A model generated the notes under the pieces. It searched no databases. It saw only the letters and a program-made list of their open reading frames with translations, and was not told the origin of the DNA. A stretch of DNA of 64,000 nt from Oscheius onirici (lineage: Eukaryota; Nematoda; Chromadorea; Rhabditida; Rhabditidae), in contig OW051470.1 of assembly GCA_932521025.1 (NCBI GenBank), forward strand, positions 9,906,501 to 9,970,500, read 5' to 3'. Every line of letters begins with the position of its first letter. Position 1 is the stretch's first letter. Made by a program: the position numbers and the translations under genes. This document shows positions 21,641-33,673 of the stretch, in pieces.

Positions 21641-24600
21641 CTACTGGTAGGAAGACACATAGCGATCGTACGCCTCCTGCGTCGGATCAGATTTTGGCTG
21701 ACTGATGGCGCCGTAATTTGAATTCATCGCCGAGGTGGTGTTGAAGGCGTCGGTGATCTTGCCGTCACGAGCTGCAGGGATTCCTTGTGGGGCTGGAAAT
21801 GAGAGACTCTGTACTAAAGAATTAGAGAGTAAAGGGATACCAGTTCAGAGTTTTTACTACCACTCCCAAACAGTTCAGACTGTAGACTACCGTAACCTAA
21901 AAGCTCAGAAACTGGACGGCCATAACTCTTTTCACTACTGAACGCTTGACTCCAGTGAGTTCAGACATCTGACTACCAGAACCGATGAGTTCATACTCTT
22001 GACCAGTGAGTTCTGTCGCTTGGCTGACTATCACAACTAAAGCACTTTGTCTCCGCTACTAGAACCAGTAGGCTCAGGCTTCTGACTAGTTAAATTAGAG
22101 AATTCAGACTCTAGACTAATGTGTACACTGTACAGACTCGTGATTACTAGAGAGAACCAAAGATTTATGCTACTAGAGCCAATCTGTTCAGACTCTTGAC
22201 TACCACAAACTTTGTCCTCTTGTCTCTTGACTACCAATAACTGTCTATACTGACAGGAAACCTGAATCTTCAGTGACTATCTCTGACGAAACCTTTGTTA
22301 TCTGATCTATCTCTCTGTCTTCTGACTGACTTCTGACTGTAAGTTTGTTTCCAGTTTAGTATCTCAACTATAGCGCGTGCCAAACCTTCACCTTACGTAC
22401 TTTTTTGACGCGATAATACGTACGCGCGGGCAAGCCATTTTACTCAAATTTCTTCTGTATTTTTCGTACGCAGCTTTGCGTATGAAAAATGCGTAAGGTG
22501 AAGATTTGGCAACAGCTATACCACTGTTCACTCTCCATCTGTCCTGACTACCATTTTACTGTAGTCTGGCCTTCAGTCTATTTTTTAACAGTCTCTCTAT
22601 CTGTGACCCTATTGTTATCCCTTATGTATATTCCGACTCATCTCTAACTATTGGATGTTCCAAATCATATGGCCAGCAATTTTCTCTCTCCAGTCTCCTT
22701 TCAAGACTTTCGCCTTCAACTCACCCATCATGTCCAGTTCATCCTCCTCGAACATGTTCGAGCTGTACTTGATGCCTTCGTATTTGAAGAACTTGTTCAG
22801 AGCATAGCCTCCTCCCCACATGGCTCCGCAAAGCGCAGCATAGGCCAGAAAAGTCAGTCGGGAACCTGAACTCTATTAATATGAGTCACACTCTCTCTCT
22901 CTCTTACCAATGTTAGTAATAACCAGTCCTCCGACTATGGAGCCGACTCCTTTGCCGACTCCGTGGTACAGGAAGTGTAAGAGGTACTGGGCATTACTCT
23001 TGATGTGCGGCGGAGCAATGAGAGAGATGTAAGAAGATGCTGAGGTCCAGACGACGGAAAGAGTCAGGCCTTGGATTACTTGAAGAGGCAGGACCAGCCA
23101 GGGATTGGTCAGCCAAGAGAGCGCCAAGAAACGGCAAACGTTGGCGGCCAGACACATGTACATGACCTGGAAGATGGGGGTGAGTTACTGTATGTCAGTC
23201 TGTCAGTAGTATAGTCTGGTCACTGACCGAGTCGAGCCGACTCGCAGGCCATGTCGAGTCGAGTCGAGCCGACTCGTGGCTCAAATCGAGCTCGACTCGA
23301 CTCGAGTTGCCCAAGTATACTGGTCAGTACAGTAACCGTCTGGACAGTCTAGGTACTCAAAGAGGAAAGAATCTGGCTGGCTACTGTATAAGTTGAGAGT
23401 CAGAGAAAATTCTCAGAAAATAGAATCTGAGCAGAGTATCTACTTGCGATTAGATGTGTAGTTAAGAGAGTCAGAGTCTAATAAAAAGAGAGTCTGTCAG
23501 TCTCTCTCACCTTGACATGTCCATACTTATTGATGATCTGAAAGGTGAAGAAGAAGCTGACTATCTCAGAGACATGGTTGACGACGGTAAGTATACCGAA
23601 CAGGACAGGTGAACCGCCCAGATCCTAAAAGAACAAAATTCTGCATATTGAATTCTTCGACTCACCTGAAGATGCCAGAAGAGGAAAGAGAAGACGATAC
23701 CCGCACCGAAACCCATGACTGTAACAGATGCCAGATAGACCAGAATGTGTCGGTCGGCCAGAGCTTTGATGGCAATGAGTAGACGGTTTTCTGTGGCAGT
23801 GTTTGTAATCTGAAGCTCCGGAACTGTTAGAAAATACTGAGACTTACAGTGACTTGTCTAGCTCTGGCCTTTTCTGCCACGTTGTGGGAGACCTCACCCT
23901 CTCGGGTGTCCATGACCAGACCGTGGACTTCATCGGGACGGGCGGTATCGTCATCGAATTTGAACTGCGTGGCTAGGAGGACGGCCGCACACATAAAGAC
24001 GCTGCACATGACAAAGCAGAGAGTGTAGTTCTTCTCGGTTGTGTTGTCTGGAAGAGGAGAGTGAGACAGAGAGTCCAAGAGACAGAGGGACAGACCCTCT
24101 CCTTACCTGCTGGACAGGGATGATTCCTGAACGAATCAGAATAGTCGAGTCCAATTCCCATCAACAACATGGCCAGACCCCATCCGACGGAAGCAAACAG
24201 TCGAATCTGACCGAACTCTTGCGGATTGTCCTTCACGGCTTGTAGAGTAGCAGCATCGGCTAGAGGAAGAGCCGGAGCCGATGCAAATTCTCCCAGAACG
24301 ATGAGAATGAGAAGGAGCATGAAAGCTTGCTCGACAGCTGGTTGTCGGTAGACTCTTGTGCTGTGGGGCGGTGAAAGAAGAATTCCGTACTCGTCTTCAT
24401 CATAGTTGCAAATCTGAAAGCGTTTCCCTGGCATGTTTGGTCTAATTTTGAAGGTCTTTTTGAGAAAACGATGATGAAAGTGTTTTCCATGGCATAGCGC
24501 CTCCACAGAACGATTTGGACTTTGGTGCGGCGCCGAGACTCCACGCGAAAATCAAGGAAACCCACTTTGTCTCTCGTAATGTATTCTGGAGCAATACCGG

Positions 24601-25289
24601 CCACAGCATCCTCTTCATCGTCAAAACTGCTCAGATCGATGATTTTCTCGATAATTTCTGAATAAACGAGATTCAACCTGTCAGTTTTTCAACTCACGAC
24701 TCTGTGCCTGTCTCCTGGTTCGTCCTCCCAAGACTGTCTCTTTAAGAAGACCCAAAGCTCCTCCTCGGACGACTTTTCCAGCTGGAGCGAGGAAGAATTC
24801 ACAGGATTTGTTGCTCTCTGAAAATTACAGTAAAGGGAATGTTACTTGGCCTTACCGGGCAACTGAACCACACAATATGGGGTGACAGGCTGGACGAATC
24901 CGACAGCCAGGGTGAAAACGATTAGAGAAGAGAGGGAGAAAAGGAGCAGGATCTTCTGCTTTCTGGAAAAATGTACTGTCCCTGTCTCTGTCTCTCACTC
25001 ACCTGAATCTAGTAGCAAAAGACCCCCAGAATGGCCCCGACGCCAGTTCAACCAACGGTCTAGATCCCAATAGAATACCCGCCTAAACTCTGACTCTCAC
25101 TAAACCAGCTTCTAAAAAGACTACCTGCGCAGCCGTCATTCCCAGTTGTTTAAAATATACTGCGAGAAGAGGAAAGAGCGATCCGAAAGAGGCAAAATAG
25201 GCCAGATAGAAGAGACGACAGATGAAGGCATCCCGTGAGAAGACGCGTCCCAAGATGGTCACGGAACGTGTCGAAGCCTCGTTCTCCAT
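21641..25289 (-). CDS. MFSD6: MFSD6-like major facilitator superfamily transporter
   Basis: Multi-pass membrane protein of the MFS; MFSD6 members have no firmly known substrate. About 12 exons read on the minus strand from the ATG at 25289 to the TAG at 21641. The first membrane pair has the family signature LFYLAYFASFGSLFPLLAVY, followed by FKQLGMTAAQ, then LGSRPLVELASGPFWGSFA. A large hydrophilic loop (24680-24830) precedes LLILIVLGEFASAPALPLAD, and QIRLFASVGWGLAMLLMGI follows with an HPCPA motif and NYTLCFV. The C-terminal half continues with FGAGIVFSFLFWHLQ, SPVLFGILTVVNHVSEI and YHGVGKGVGSIVGGL. The tail is cytosolic and ends in DRYVSSYQ. Introns at 21790-22715 and 23170-23510 carry repeats; another (24414-24564) is filled by a dispersed repeat. 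Confidence 0.88.
22378..22511. repeat. Inverted repeat in an MFSD6 intron
   Basis: TGCCAAACCTTCACCTTACG (22378-22397) is matched by the complement ending GCGTAAGGTGAAGATTTGGC (22491-22510). The interior contains TACGTACGCGCG and TTTTTCGTACGC. It looks like a 134-bp miniature inverted-repeat element. Confidence 0.65.
23215..23334. mobile_element. CGAGTCG-rich palindromic element, possibly hAT-type MITE
   Basis: The core, about 23228-23310, is a run of CGAGTCGAGTCGAGCCGACTCG-like palindromes, unlike any flanking DNA. It is bracketed by TCTGGTCA (23215-23222) and ACTGGTCA (about 23322-23329), an imperfect 7-of-8 direct repeat of target-duplication size. The family is inferred by analogy with the cleaner case at 46319-46751. 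Confidence 0.45.
24425..24535 (+). repeat. Dispersed ~110-bp repeat, copy 1 (fills an MFSD6 intron)
   Basis: It begins CCCTGGCATGTTTGGTCT and ends TGCGGCGCC. The host intron is 24414-24564 (151 nt); without the repeat it would be about 40 nt, the usual small intron size in this genome, so the repeat looks inserted into a minimal intron. See copies 2-9 for the family. Confidence 0.75.
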
Positions 25290-25607
25290 GTTGTTCTGAA
25301 TCGATTTGGCTCGGAGCTAATGATCGTGAGTTCGAGACCCGTGTGGAGGAAAATTGCACCCTTGTTGGGGTGAGAAAAAAGGGGAGAACCTAATTGGTAT
25401 GGAGGAGGGGGAGAAAATCGCTGCAAACTTGATGAGATAAGTATAGATAGATTTTTTATATGGAAACTTCCATTTTTTTTCAAAAATGTTCTAATCTTTT
25501 TTTTTGGGTCTTTTTGATCCAGAAAGTTCCGCCAAAATACACACCATTTGACCTGTGCTGTGGAGCGAGCGCCCGTTCACTTCGAGAAAATATGCCTTTT
25601 TTAAACT

Positions 25608-25719
25608 TTCCAGGCTTATTCGGTCTCATTTTGACGCTCTCTGCGTGAAAAAGAAGATGCAATAATTTATCAAGGCATTGGGCGTTAGTAGAATGAGATA
25701 GAATTTCACGCGGCGGGCT
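25608..25719 (+). repeat. Dispersed ~110-bp repeat, copy 2
   Basis: TTCCAGGCTTATTCGGTCTC ... GTGAAAAAGAAGATGCAATA ... GCGGCGGGCT. It has the same order of blocks as the other copies. Confidence 0.7.
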
Positions 25720-26426
25720 TTTCGTCTCGCTCGAAGATTACAACAGTTGCACAAATAAATACAATTAGGTACGGTATTTTTATTCTTCAAATTCTTTGAG
25801 ACAACACTACACTTTTCTAGCTTTCTGAAAGCAAAAAAGCCTAAAAGGGAGTGAAAATTGAGCTCTGAGATGACGAAATCGGGGCAGAAATCTCTCTCTC
25901 TCTCTCTAGTAAAAGGAACTATTGTTTTTGGGGGCTCACAATCGACACTGGCCGCGCTGCTAATGCTAATTGGATTTCAGAGACACCGAGACAGAGTGAC
26001 CGAGCAAAAAAGACTATGGGGTTTCGAAGAAAAAGCCGTCTTCGGAAGGAATCAGTTGGCAGTGCTTCTCGTCTCGGGAAAGAGTGAGTGAGAGAGCCTC
26101 CTCGATCGATGCGGCAGTGCATCTAGCAGAAAGCCGGCGTGAAAGAGAATATCGGGATTTTTCAGTGAGTGTGAAAAAATGACAAAGTATAGGCTTTCCT
26201 TGAATGAGAGAGGAAATCTTGAGCGTTAGAAAGGCCAACTATGGACAGAGTGCAGTCAATAGGGAGCAGAGGCAGCACGCTATCGAACATCCCTCAGGTA
26301 CCCTAAGAATGACGTCATTTTTGGAGGGAAGTGCGCATTGGAAAAGAGGATTGGGAGGCAGAGGGACAGAGGGACTGAGAGATGGAGAGACATTGGGGGT
26401 GAGAAACTGAAACTTGGCGTCTTCGC

Positions 26427-26655
26427 GAAACTGATGGAAAGAAAGGCCTCCCGATGGACCAAGAGATTTACTGAATGGATACCGAGAGAAGTCTCAAGAA
26501 GAGCTGGTGGGCCACGATGCAGATGGCTCGATGAGATCGGTGAGCTGGCCGGTAACATTTGGTGAAGACACACGGAGAATGAATGGTCTAACCTACGAGA
26601 CGCTCTAGTCGATAATCAGACTTGATTTAAGCGAATAAAGATTGAAAGATTGAAA
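26427..26655 (+). pseudogene. 3' end of an RTE-like non-LTR retrotransposon
   Basis: The translation from about 26434 reads ASRWTKRFTEWIPREV, then RAGGPRCRWLDEI and, after an in-frame TGA at 26563, HTENEWSNLRDALVDNQT. This R-W-T ... W-x-P-R-x ... G-R-P-x-x-R-W-x-D pattern is the conserved C-terminus after reverse transcriptase in RTE-clade elements. The end GAATAAAGATTGAAAGATTGAAAG (26633-26655) is a short tandem GATTGAAA tail of the kind that terminates them. Only the last about 75 codons are present: a 5'-truncated, dead copy. Confidence 0.6.
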
Positions 26656-26949
26656 GTTTTAGAGAGTGAGAGTCAAAGTAATGGGACAGTACATGAGGCA
26701 CAGGGACAGTTTACTGTATGCGAGCCAGGAGACAGGGGGAGAGAGGTCAGAATCATACGGAGCTTCAAGCAAACTGACATGAGCATTCTATCAGAGAAAA
26801 ACGGAACACGAGAATAACACACAGGACTTTTACGCCTGTAGCTAACAAAAAAGTATAAAGAGAACTGACCTGGACTGTAAACTTCCTGGAGACTGTTGCC
26901 TTCTCCTGCCTCCGGAGCATCCGTGACTCATCAGGCCTCCTCATTACTT

Positions 26950-27990
26950 CATGACCACATCCGACAGCAATTCTTCGTCTATTTCTGTGTCCTTTAAAGC
27001 TCCACACGATCACGGATCCTCACTTCTTCGAGTCTTTGTCACAACATTAACCAGGTTCCCTTTCACGGTTCCAAATTGTTCTCGAACCCTCAAGGCTTCT
27101 TCTTCCTTGTTCGATATGGTCCAGGTCCTTCACTATACTTCCCTGGTCTTTTATTGCCATTTCCTGAAAATCAGAGGTGAACACAACTTTCTTAGAAAAG
27201 TGGATCTACCTGTTTGTATGCCAAAAAAGTCTTTTTGTAGATGTCTTTCAGTTTGTTTCCTTATCCAGAAGTATTGTCCGGTCAGGAGATTGTATAACTA
27301 TGTGGCTTCGTCGAGTCCATCTTGATCCAAATTGAGCCGATTACTGAATCCAGAAGAAGACGGACTACTGCAAGCGTGAAGCAGCTGTTTCAATATCATC
27401 GCCCGGAAGATATTCTGGTCGTTCGAGAATCTTCGCTTCAACATCAATCTCAGTCGTTCACGGTTTTAACCTTTTTTAAGCGGCTTTCTCGTCTTAGGCT
27501 CATTCGAGAGCTCTTCGATAGACTTCCATTGGCTTCTTTGGTCTTGTATCGCCATTTCCTGAAAATTGGACGATCAAAAGATTCTATGAAAAAGTGGAAC
27601 TAACCTGTCTGTCTGACAATGACAGCTTTGACATTCATCGTTTTAGACATCTACCAGTTACTTCTTATAGTCAAGATTGTAGTGCAGATCAGAGGCTTCA
27701 TCTAGTTAATCCAGTTCACAATTGTACAGACTACTGTATCCAGATGAAGGAGTGAAGCAGCTGACTCATCCGGAAGACGTGTTCAGATTTCCAAGGTTCA
27801 TCCTGGCACCAGCTCAGTCTTCTTGTTCTCAGTGGTGTTTCAGTAGATCCTTTTTTCTCAGTAATTCGTTTCCAAGACCATCAGAATCGCTCTTGTACTT
27901 CCTGAAAATTTGGGGACAGACTCTTTGAAAGGAAATATAAATCAGCTACTCGTTGCTATTGTATCTTGACTGGAAAAGTAGATCTACCAA
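26950..27990 (-). repeat. Cluster of three related exon-like units
   Basis: Three units (about 26950-27240, 27340-27650, 27720-27990) share on the minus strand an acceptor TTTCAG|GAAATGGC.ATA.AAGACCA (third unit GAAGTACAAGAGC) preceded by a donor about 45 nt away. Unit 1 reads on the minus strand as IYKKTFLAYKQEMAIKDQGS and beyond; unit 2 as MSKTMNVKAVIVRQTG before its intron. The frames then break differently in each. They look like decayed copies of an unknown gene or element; I do not recognise the protein. Confidence 0.4.
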
Positions 27991-28456
27991 ATAAGTCTAG
28001 ACACTGGAAGAGAGCACTATCAGTCTTCCCCAATGCAGTTCCGAAGGGCTCCAAGAATTGTACCAAACACCGCTGTGGATCCAAGGAGCTGCCTTCAGAA
28101 CTGGGGGAGAACAGAGCATGACTGAACCATCTCGACGATGGCTGCTGGTTGTAGCGGATTCACAGACCAGCGAGTCATATATGCCGTCTCTCAACCGTAG
28201 GACAGAAGAAGAAACAGGGGGACAGAGATACCGTAAGACGGAGACAAAGAGAAAATCAGAGGTTAACACAACTTTCCTGTTAGAGGGTGAAGAGGAAGCC
28301 TGCCGTCCAGTGGGAGGCCGTCTGTCAAGTGAGTCTCTCTGATGTTGTCTATAGACTTTACAAGTACTTTAAAAGCGTAATCTTTGTGGAAATAAAAGTT
28401 TCTGTATAAATGAAAAGTTTTTGTAAATTCTTTTCTATAAAAGATTTTGGCAAAAT

Positions 28457-28735
28457 TTAAGTGTTGAGGCTTTCAGAGTCGTGTCCTAGCATATATTGAT
28501 CTATTTTTCATGATTTTTCGACCAGTATAAGGACACACCATCATTATTTCAAAATAACCCATTGCAAAGCCAACAAGTTTTCATTGAAGAATTTTGAGTC
28601 AAATAACCAAAAATGTCCCGAAATCTAAGTGCTGAAGAATTCGGAGCCGTGTCCTAGCTCATTTTGATGTCTTTTTCATGCTTTTTCGAGCAGTATTAGA
28701 GACACCACCTTTATTTCAGAATAACCCATCCCCGA
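28457..28735 (+). repeat. Diverged tandem duplication
   Basis: Two copies of about 105 nt (28457-28570 and 28628-28735) share GTGTCCTAGC, TTTTTCATG.TTTTTCGA, CAGTAT and ATTTCA.AATAACCCAT. No coding role is seen. Confidence 0.6.
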
Positions 28736-29305
28736 GCGTAAAAAGTTTTGAACTCTTTCTTGCGCATCTACCAGATGTTCAATGCCTATTCGTCTGTACT
28801 TTGTCTTCCGATCTCAAAATTAGTTCGTCTGCAAAAAGTGACACAAAAGTAACAGCTTTTAGAATAGAATATTCATTTTGCCATAGGCAAAACATTGTTA
28901 CAATGTACAAAGGGGGAATAGCAGAGGGTTACAGTTCAACTTTAGGAATCAAAATAGTTTAAAAACACTCGGGCTGTGTCTATAGCTTTATTAACAGGAA
29001 AAAACGTAGTTGGTGCGGTATGCAAAAATTCTATGCATGCAGAAATAGGGGAATAAAAGCTGTGTGTGTGTGTGTGCGTACTATTTACAAGCAGATATAA
29101 CAATATACGATATATATGGTCGACTTGTGGTACAAGTCTAGGGGTGCGTTTAAAAACCCGTCTTATTACGACTGAGTGGGGGTGGGGAAGCGAAAAATGC
29201 TTAAAAAGGGGGGAAGGGGGTATAACCGGTATAGATGACCCGCATAAAACAGAAAATTGGAGGGAATTGGGCGTTTTTGAACGCGTGAAAACCCTAATAA
29301 ATTTC

Positions 29306-32055
29306 TCAGACTGAGTCGAGACCGGAATCGTGGGCTCCTAGCGAGCTATTCGGCGAAGCTATATGCTGATAAAGGGCCGTAGATGACGGACAGAGAGTAG
29401 CCGGCACGGGGGGTGGAATAATGCCCGGAATGCGGTAATTGTAGCGGCCGAGAGAGGAAGCGGAATCCAAAGGGCTTGTTGTCGTCGACTCGGAACGGCT
29501 CTGCTGCCAATATGCCAGATTCCTCTGCTGCTGAGGATGATGCTGCGTCTCCCATGGCATGTCGTAGCTGAAATTTGGAGAAATTAGTCCCATTTTCAGC
29601 CATTTTCTTCCTTTTTGGTATGTTTTTCGGATTTATGCGCCAAAATAACTCTCAGTTCACTTAGGAGGATTTTTGAGTGCTGACTTCAATGCAAATAGTC
29701 AGAAGACGTAAAAACTAGCGGGAAATGGCTAAAGCAGAAAATAATATTAACTTGATATTCGCTTCGAGTTTAATCATATTAGTGGCTGGCACTCGAGGTG
29801 TGAACCAAGAGTCTCCTGTTATCAATCACAATCGTGCGCGAACACTGCGTAAAGTTTGGGATAATTTACGGGCGAGAGATCGTTACAAAAAGGGCCTTGA
29901 CGACATAATGAAGTAGCCGGCAATAGTAATGTTGGAAAAACTGATAGGCTTGTTTTCAGCAACTTTGGGTTCAAATAGTTTCTTTAGGTTTTACGAGCAC
30001 ACCTCAGCGATCTAGAGGCACTAAATTTTGTGGCAAAAGTTCAATGTCGGCTGGAAAAGGAGGCCAAAAACGTACCGAGACTCATCGTCGGTAATCTTGA
30101 CCAGAGCCGGCGAGTAGGGCTGATAGCGCGGCTTGACGGAGATTTGTCGATGTGTCTTCTTCTGGCGCATGAAGACGACCAAGAGGACGGCAAAAGCTGC
30201 CGACGTCAGCGCTGCAACTCCAGCCAGAGCGGCGATTCCGATGTGAATTAGACGATCCTCGCCTTGGAGCTGTGAAAGGATGGAGGAGGCTAGGGGAGCG
30301 TCGTCGACGATCTGCAAGCAATAATTAGTTGAATTTATTTTATTCCACGGCTTTTTAAACTGTTTATGCAAAATACCAACCTCTTGACCAATGACCGTGA
30401 CCTCGGCCGGGTCTGGACACCACGGACAGCGTTCCGTATGCTTCTGAACGGCCAACGTCGCGTTGAAGCACTTGCCTCGGAGCTAAAGACGTTGTTTGTG
30501 GATTTTAAGCCAAAAAGAACCTACTTCAATGATAATTTTTCCCTTGTCTTCGTCGGGAAGTGGAGTAGTGGCCTGATGACGTCGTGAGCGGAGCCGATCC
30601 TGCAAAAAGGTCAATTATAGTCTTGTCGGCAAAATTTCATGGCCTTGGCCGAGTATCCAACTTTTCTAGTGGTAAAGCGGTCTCGAAGCGAATAAGATGA
30701 CCACGGTATGGTCTTTTCCAAAAAAAGAGCTATAACGAGCTGTTACGGGAGCTCTTACGACATTTTTGACGGCATAATTTCCTGTTCCCACATATTCTCG
30801 CTACACAGAGTTGCGCAAGAGCCCACAGCTGCATTTTAGGGCAAATACATTGTGTCGCGAGGCTTAATTAGCTATTAGCATGACACTGGGGTCAACTTGC
30901 AGATTTTGTTTTGGGTATTTTTTAGCCTAAAATAGACAAAAATTTACGTAAGCCTCGTGAAGGACATCCTGGAAGACGCGATTGGAGGCCGTTTGGTCGC
31001 AGACACGTGGGAAGCCGTACGTGGGATCGGTACCGACGACCTGACATGAAATGGAAATGTCTTCGGGCTTGCCGGACGGCCAGAAGGAGACGAGACTTCG
31101 GGGCGATTCCTGCAAAATTGCTTGTAATTATGCTCTCTTTTTGATTGCAAATGAATTGGGGAAGGGGCCAGCAGCACCGCGGGGTGGCGAGGATCAATCA
31201 AAGTTCGATTCTATATGGGTTGCGCAACAGTGAGGTCAAAACGTTGGATACTCAGCCAGAGATACACAGCCAATTTCCATTTATGCTACTTGCTTTGAAA
31301 ATCTAGCCAAAACAGTCAGCAATTAGCAGCCAATAACCCAGATGATCTGCATTGCGTAACGCAAACGCGGCCTTGCGTGCGGCCGCCGGACAAAGAGCTT
31401 GCGTAATACCGCATTCGATACTCTGCTAATCGTTTTCCAAAATTCTCTGGACCGTGTCTTTGTTAAAAGACACGAGGCTTATGAACACGTGCATGGGTTT
31501 ACGGGACCTCAAGAGCGGCCATAAAGTGGGATACCGCACAGGCTGTGCGGGAACATGCTAAGGATCGTAAAGGACAATTATGCGGGGTTGTTAATGAGCA
31601 TTGGAAGGGCTACCGACCTGCACAAAGTTTTCCGAGACTGGCCAGCTGATTGACTGCTTCTCGCTTAGCGGCAACATGTCCTCCAGGAGCTGAAAAAAAA
31701 AAGTATTAGAGGATGTTCGATGGATTTTGGAGACTTTTCAGCGAAATATTGGTACATACTCGTAAAAAATAGACCTAGGAAGAGCTTACAGCCAAATTTT
31801 GAGCTGGCAGGCAGTCTAGAGTCCAACTTTGGCTTGGACGAACGACTGCAAACATTTTTAGGGCTATTTTTCACGACCTTTCATCCAAAACCTCTATAAA
31901 AGTTGCAAAATAACCTTAAATCGTGGCTGATGACAGCCCGCTGTCGTCAAACAGCCGTCTTTCCATACGACGTCGATCAGATGTGCCGTCATCCAAAAGT
32001 TGTTGTGGGCGGCCAGCAACGTGGGCATCAGCAGTAAAAGTAGATATAATATCAT
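29306..32055 (-). CDS. Unrecognised type I single-pass membrane protein
   Basis: Not recognised. Exons on the minus strand, about 350 residues: 32055-31915 (signal peptide MILYLLLLLMPTLLAA, then Cys-bearing ectodomain with WKDGCLTTAGC), 31692-31621, about 31113-30946, about 30600-30528, about 30483-30383, about 30310-30068 and about 29573-29306. The ectodomain has paired cysteines (CQVVG ... RVCDQ, GKCFNATL, RCPWCPDPAEV). One transmembrane helix, about 30235-30165 (IHIGIAALAGVAALTSAAFA then VLLVVFMRQKK), is followed by a cytosolic tail rich in Tyr, Pro, Gln and Ser that ends HDSGLDSV. The terminal DSV is not a classical PDZ ligand but resembles one. Joins are in phase where checked. A surface receptor or adhesion role is only a guess. 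Confidence 0.65.
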
Positions 32056-32924
32056 GCTGAAAGATGGGAAATAAGCTATTTTTCATTAAAAAAAATTAGA
32101 GGAAGAAAACGAGAGAAAACAGAGTTTAAAAAAAGTGAAAATGGAATGATTTGGATTCAAATTCGCGGGTGAAAACTTTGCGTCTTGAAATTTGAACGTC
32201 TAAAATTCTATAAAAAAAACTTGGGTTGAGGGAATTTACATACATATTATTTTTTATTTTTAACGCCAACGGGGTTGCTTTACGTGCTGAATTCAATGAA
32301 CACAGTTAGAAAAGTGAAAAATAGCTCAAACCCGGTGAAAAAGGCCCAAAAATTGGAGCAAATGATGTTGCCTACCATATTTCCTAGAATTTGAAAGCAG
32401 AGGAATCTGGAGGTAAGAGAGTGTCTTAGTGTGTGGGTATCAAGTGCCTAATTGACACCAGTACCCCTAATGAATGGCACTTGGGTGGCCCGATGGCCCC
32501 CCAACAAATCCAGAGAGGGGCGTACCGAGCCACGCCCATGGTTGTAAGGACAAGTTATTCGAAAAAAGATTAAAAAATGCTAAGGATACAGTATATCGGA
32601 GCGTCAATCTAGTGGTCAGGGGATAGGATAACGTCTGTCACGGTCACACCTCGTCAGTCATGCAATGACGAAAGATAAGAACATCTGGATGAGGGAGAGG
32701 GGGACAACAGGTTGACGGGTAGGTGAGGAGAGGGACAGAGAGACAGGGAGACAGAGAAACAGGATGAGCTTGTGAGGAGCGAGCTACTGTCTGAACTGGC
32801 AAGACAAACAACTCGATAAGGCGGCACGCTTCTGTAGATAGAGAGACAGAAAGATATAGGGGTCAGGATGGTATTGTTTGGCTAAAGGATAGAAGAAAAA
32901 TAAAGGCAAAAACAGATTTTTGCT

Positions 32925-32990
32925 TCGGGGAATTGACCTGTGGTCGTGTGGACAGTGCCAGCGCCTTAGACCACTACACCATGAAAGCAA
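32925..32990 (-). repeat. tRNA-like SINE remnant
   Basis: Minus strand: CATGGTGTAGTGGTCTAAGG (A-box region) and, 30 nt later, CACAGGTCAATTCCCC (decayed B box). Closely similar A-box arms occur at 36730-36757 and 41150-41170. Confidence 0.5.
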
Positions 32991-33563
32991 AGTTTGGGCC
33001 GAAATTTAAAAGTTTCTAGAACTGTGAGCAGGTGTTTTACACAGAAAATTGGAGATCTGTTCTCATGATACTGTTTTGTGTCCAATTGAAAAAGCGACAA
33101 GAAGACAAGAGGGCGCCAACCTTGAGGATAAGATCTTCTGACATGAGAAGCGAGAGACCGAGAGATAGTCATCTCCGAAATCACAACCATTTGTCAAAAA
33201 CGGGGCGTTTTACGGTTTGAAACAGGCCACTTTTTTCCATGAGTGAGGAAGACAAAGGATTTTTGTCGTCCGGATCAAAAGACGGCCGCTCTTTAGCTGA
33301 GAGCCCATGTAGATGTCCAGAGGTCTTGGAGCCAAAGGAATGTCATCTCTGTTGGTCTTCACACCAATACATAATGGCGGGAAAGTGGAGAAGAGGATTT
33401 GAGGGAAACACAGTCTCTTCCAGATAAATTACTGGCCTTTCTCTTTATATTTCTGTCTCATCTTCTCCCAAAGACTACTGTAGAATCTCGACCTGAAGAA
33501 AATACGTTTAATGCGGAGGTGGTCCCACGGAGAGCCACTGATCTTTGCGGAATAGTCAAATTT

Positions 33564-33673
33564 TCGCAGCATATTTGGTCTCATTTTGATTGTTTTGAGA
33601 TGAAAAAGACGATAAAAGTGCTTTCCAGGGCAGAGCATACCGTCAGAGAAATTTGACAATTGTGGCGGCGGGC
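33564..33673 (+). repeat. Dispersed ~110-bp repeat, copy 3
   Basis: CAGCATATTTGGTCTCATTT ... GATGAAAAAGACGATAAAAG ... CCAGGGCAGAG ... GTGGCGGCGGGCT. Confidence 0.75.

Larger units (their letters stand above)
25290..29305. other. 4-kb intergenic region, repeats and fossils
   Basis: It contains a copy of the 110-bp repeat, the 3' end of an RTE-like retrotransposon (26427-26655), a three-copy cluster of exon-like units (26950-27990), a tandem duplication (28457-28735) and a (TG)n tract near 29060. A B-box-like GAGTTCGAGACCC lies at about 25328-25340. I find no intact gene. Confidence 0.6.

Noticed and set aside
24260-24676. 138-codon minus frame reading through the MFSD6 intron
   Set aside because: The middle is the 110-bp repeat; homology resumes only after splicing 24564/24414.
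32400-32560. Possible structured RNA with CAAGTGCC/GGCACTTG pairing
   Set aside because: Only an 8-bp stem with an uneven loop; not enough to call an RNA gene.
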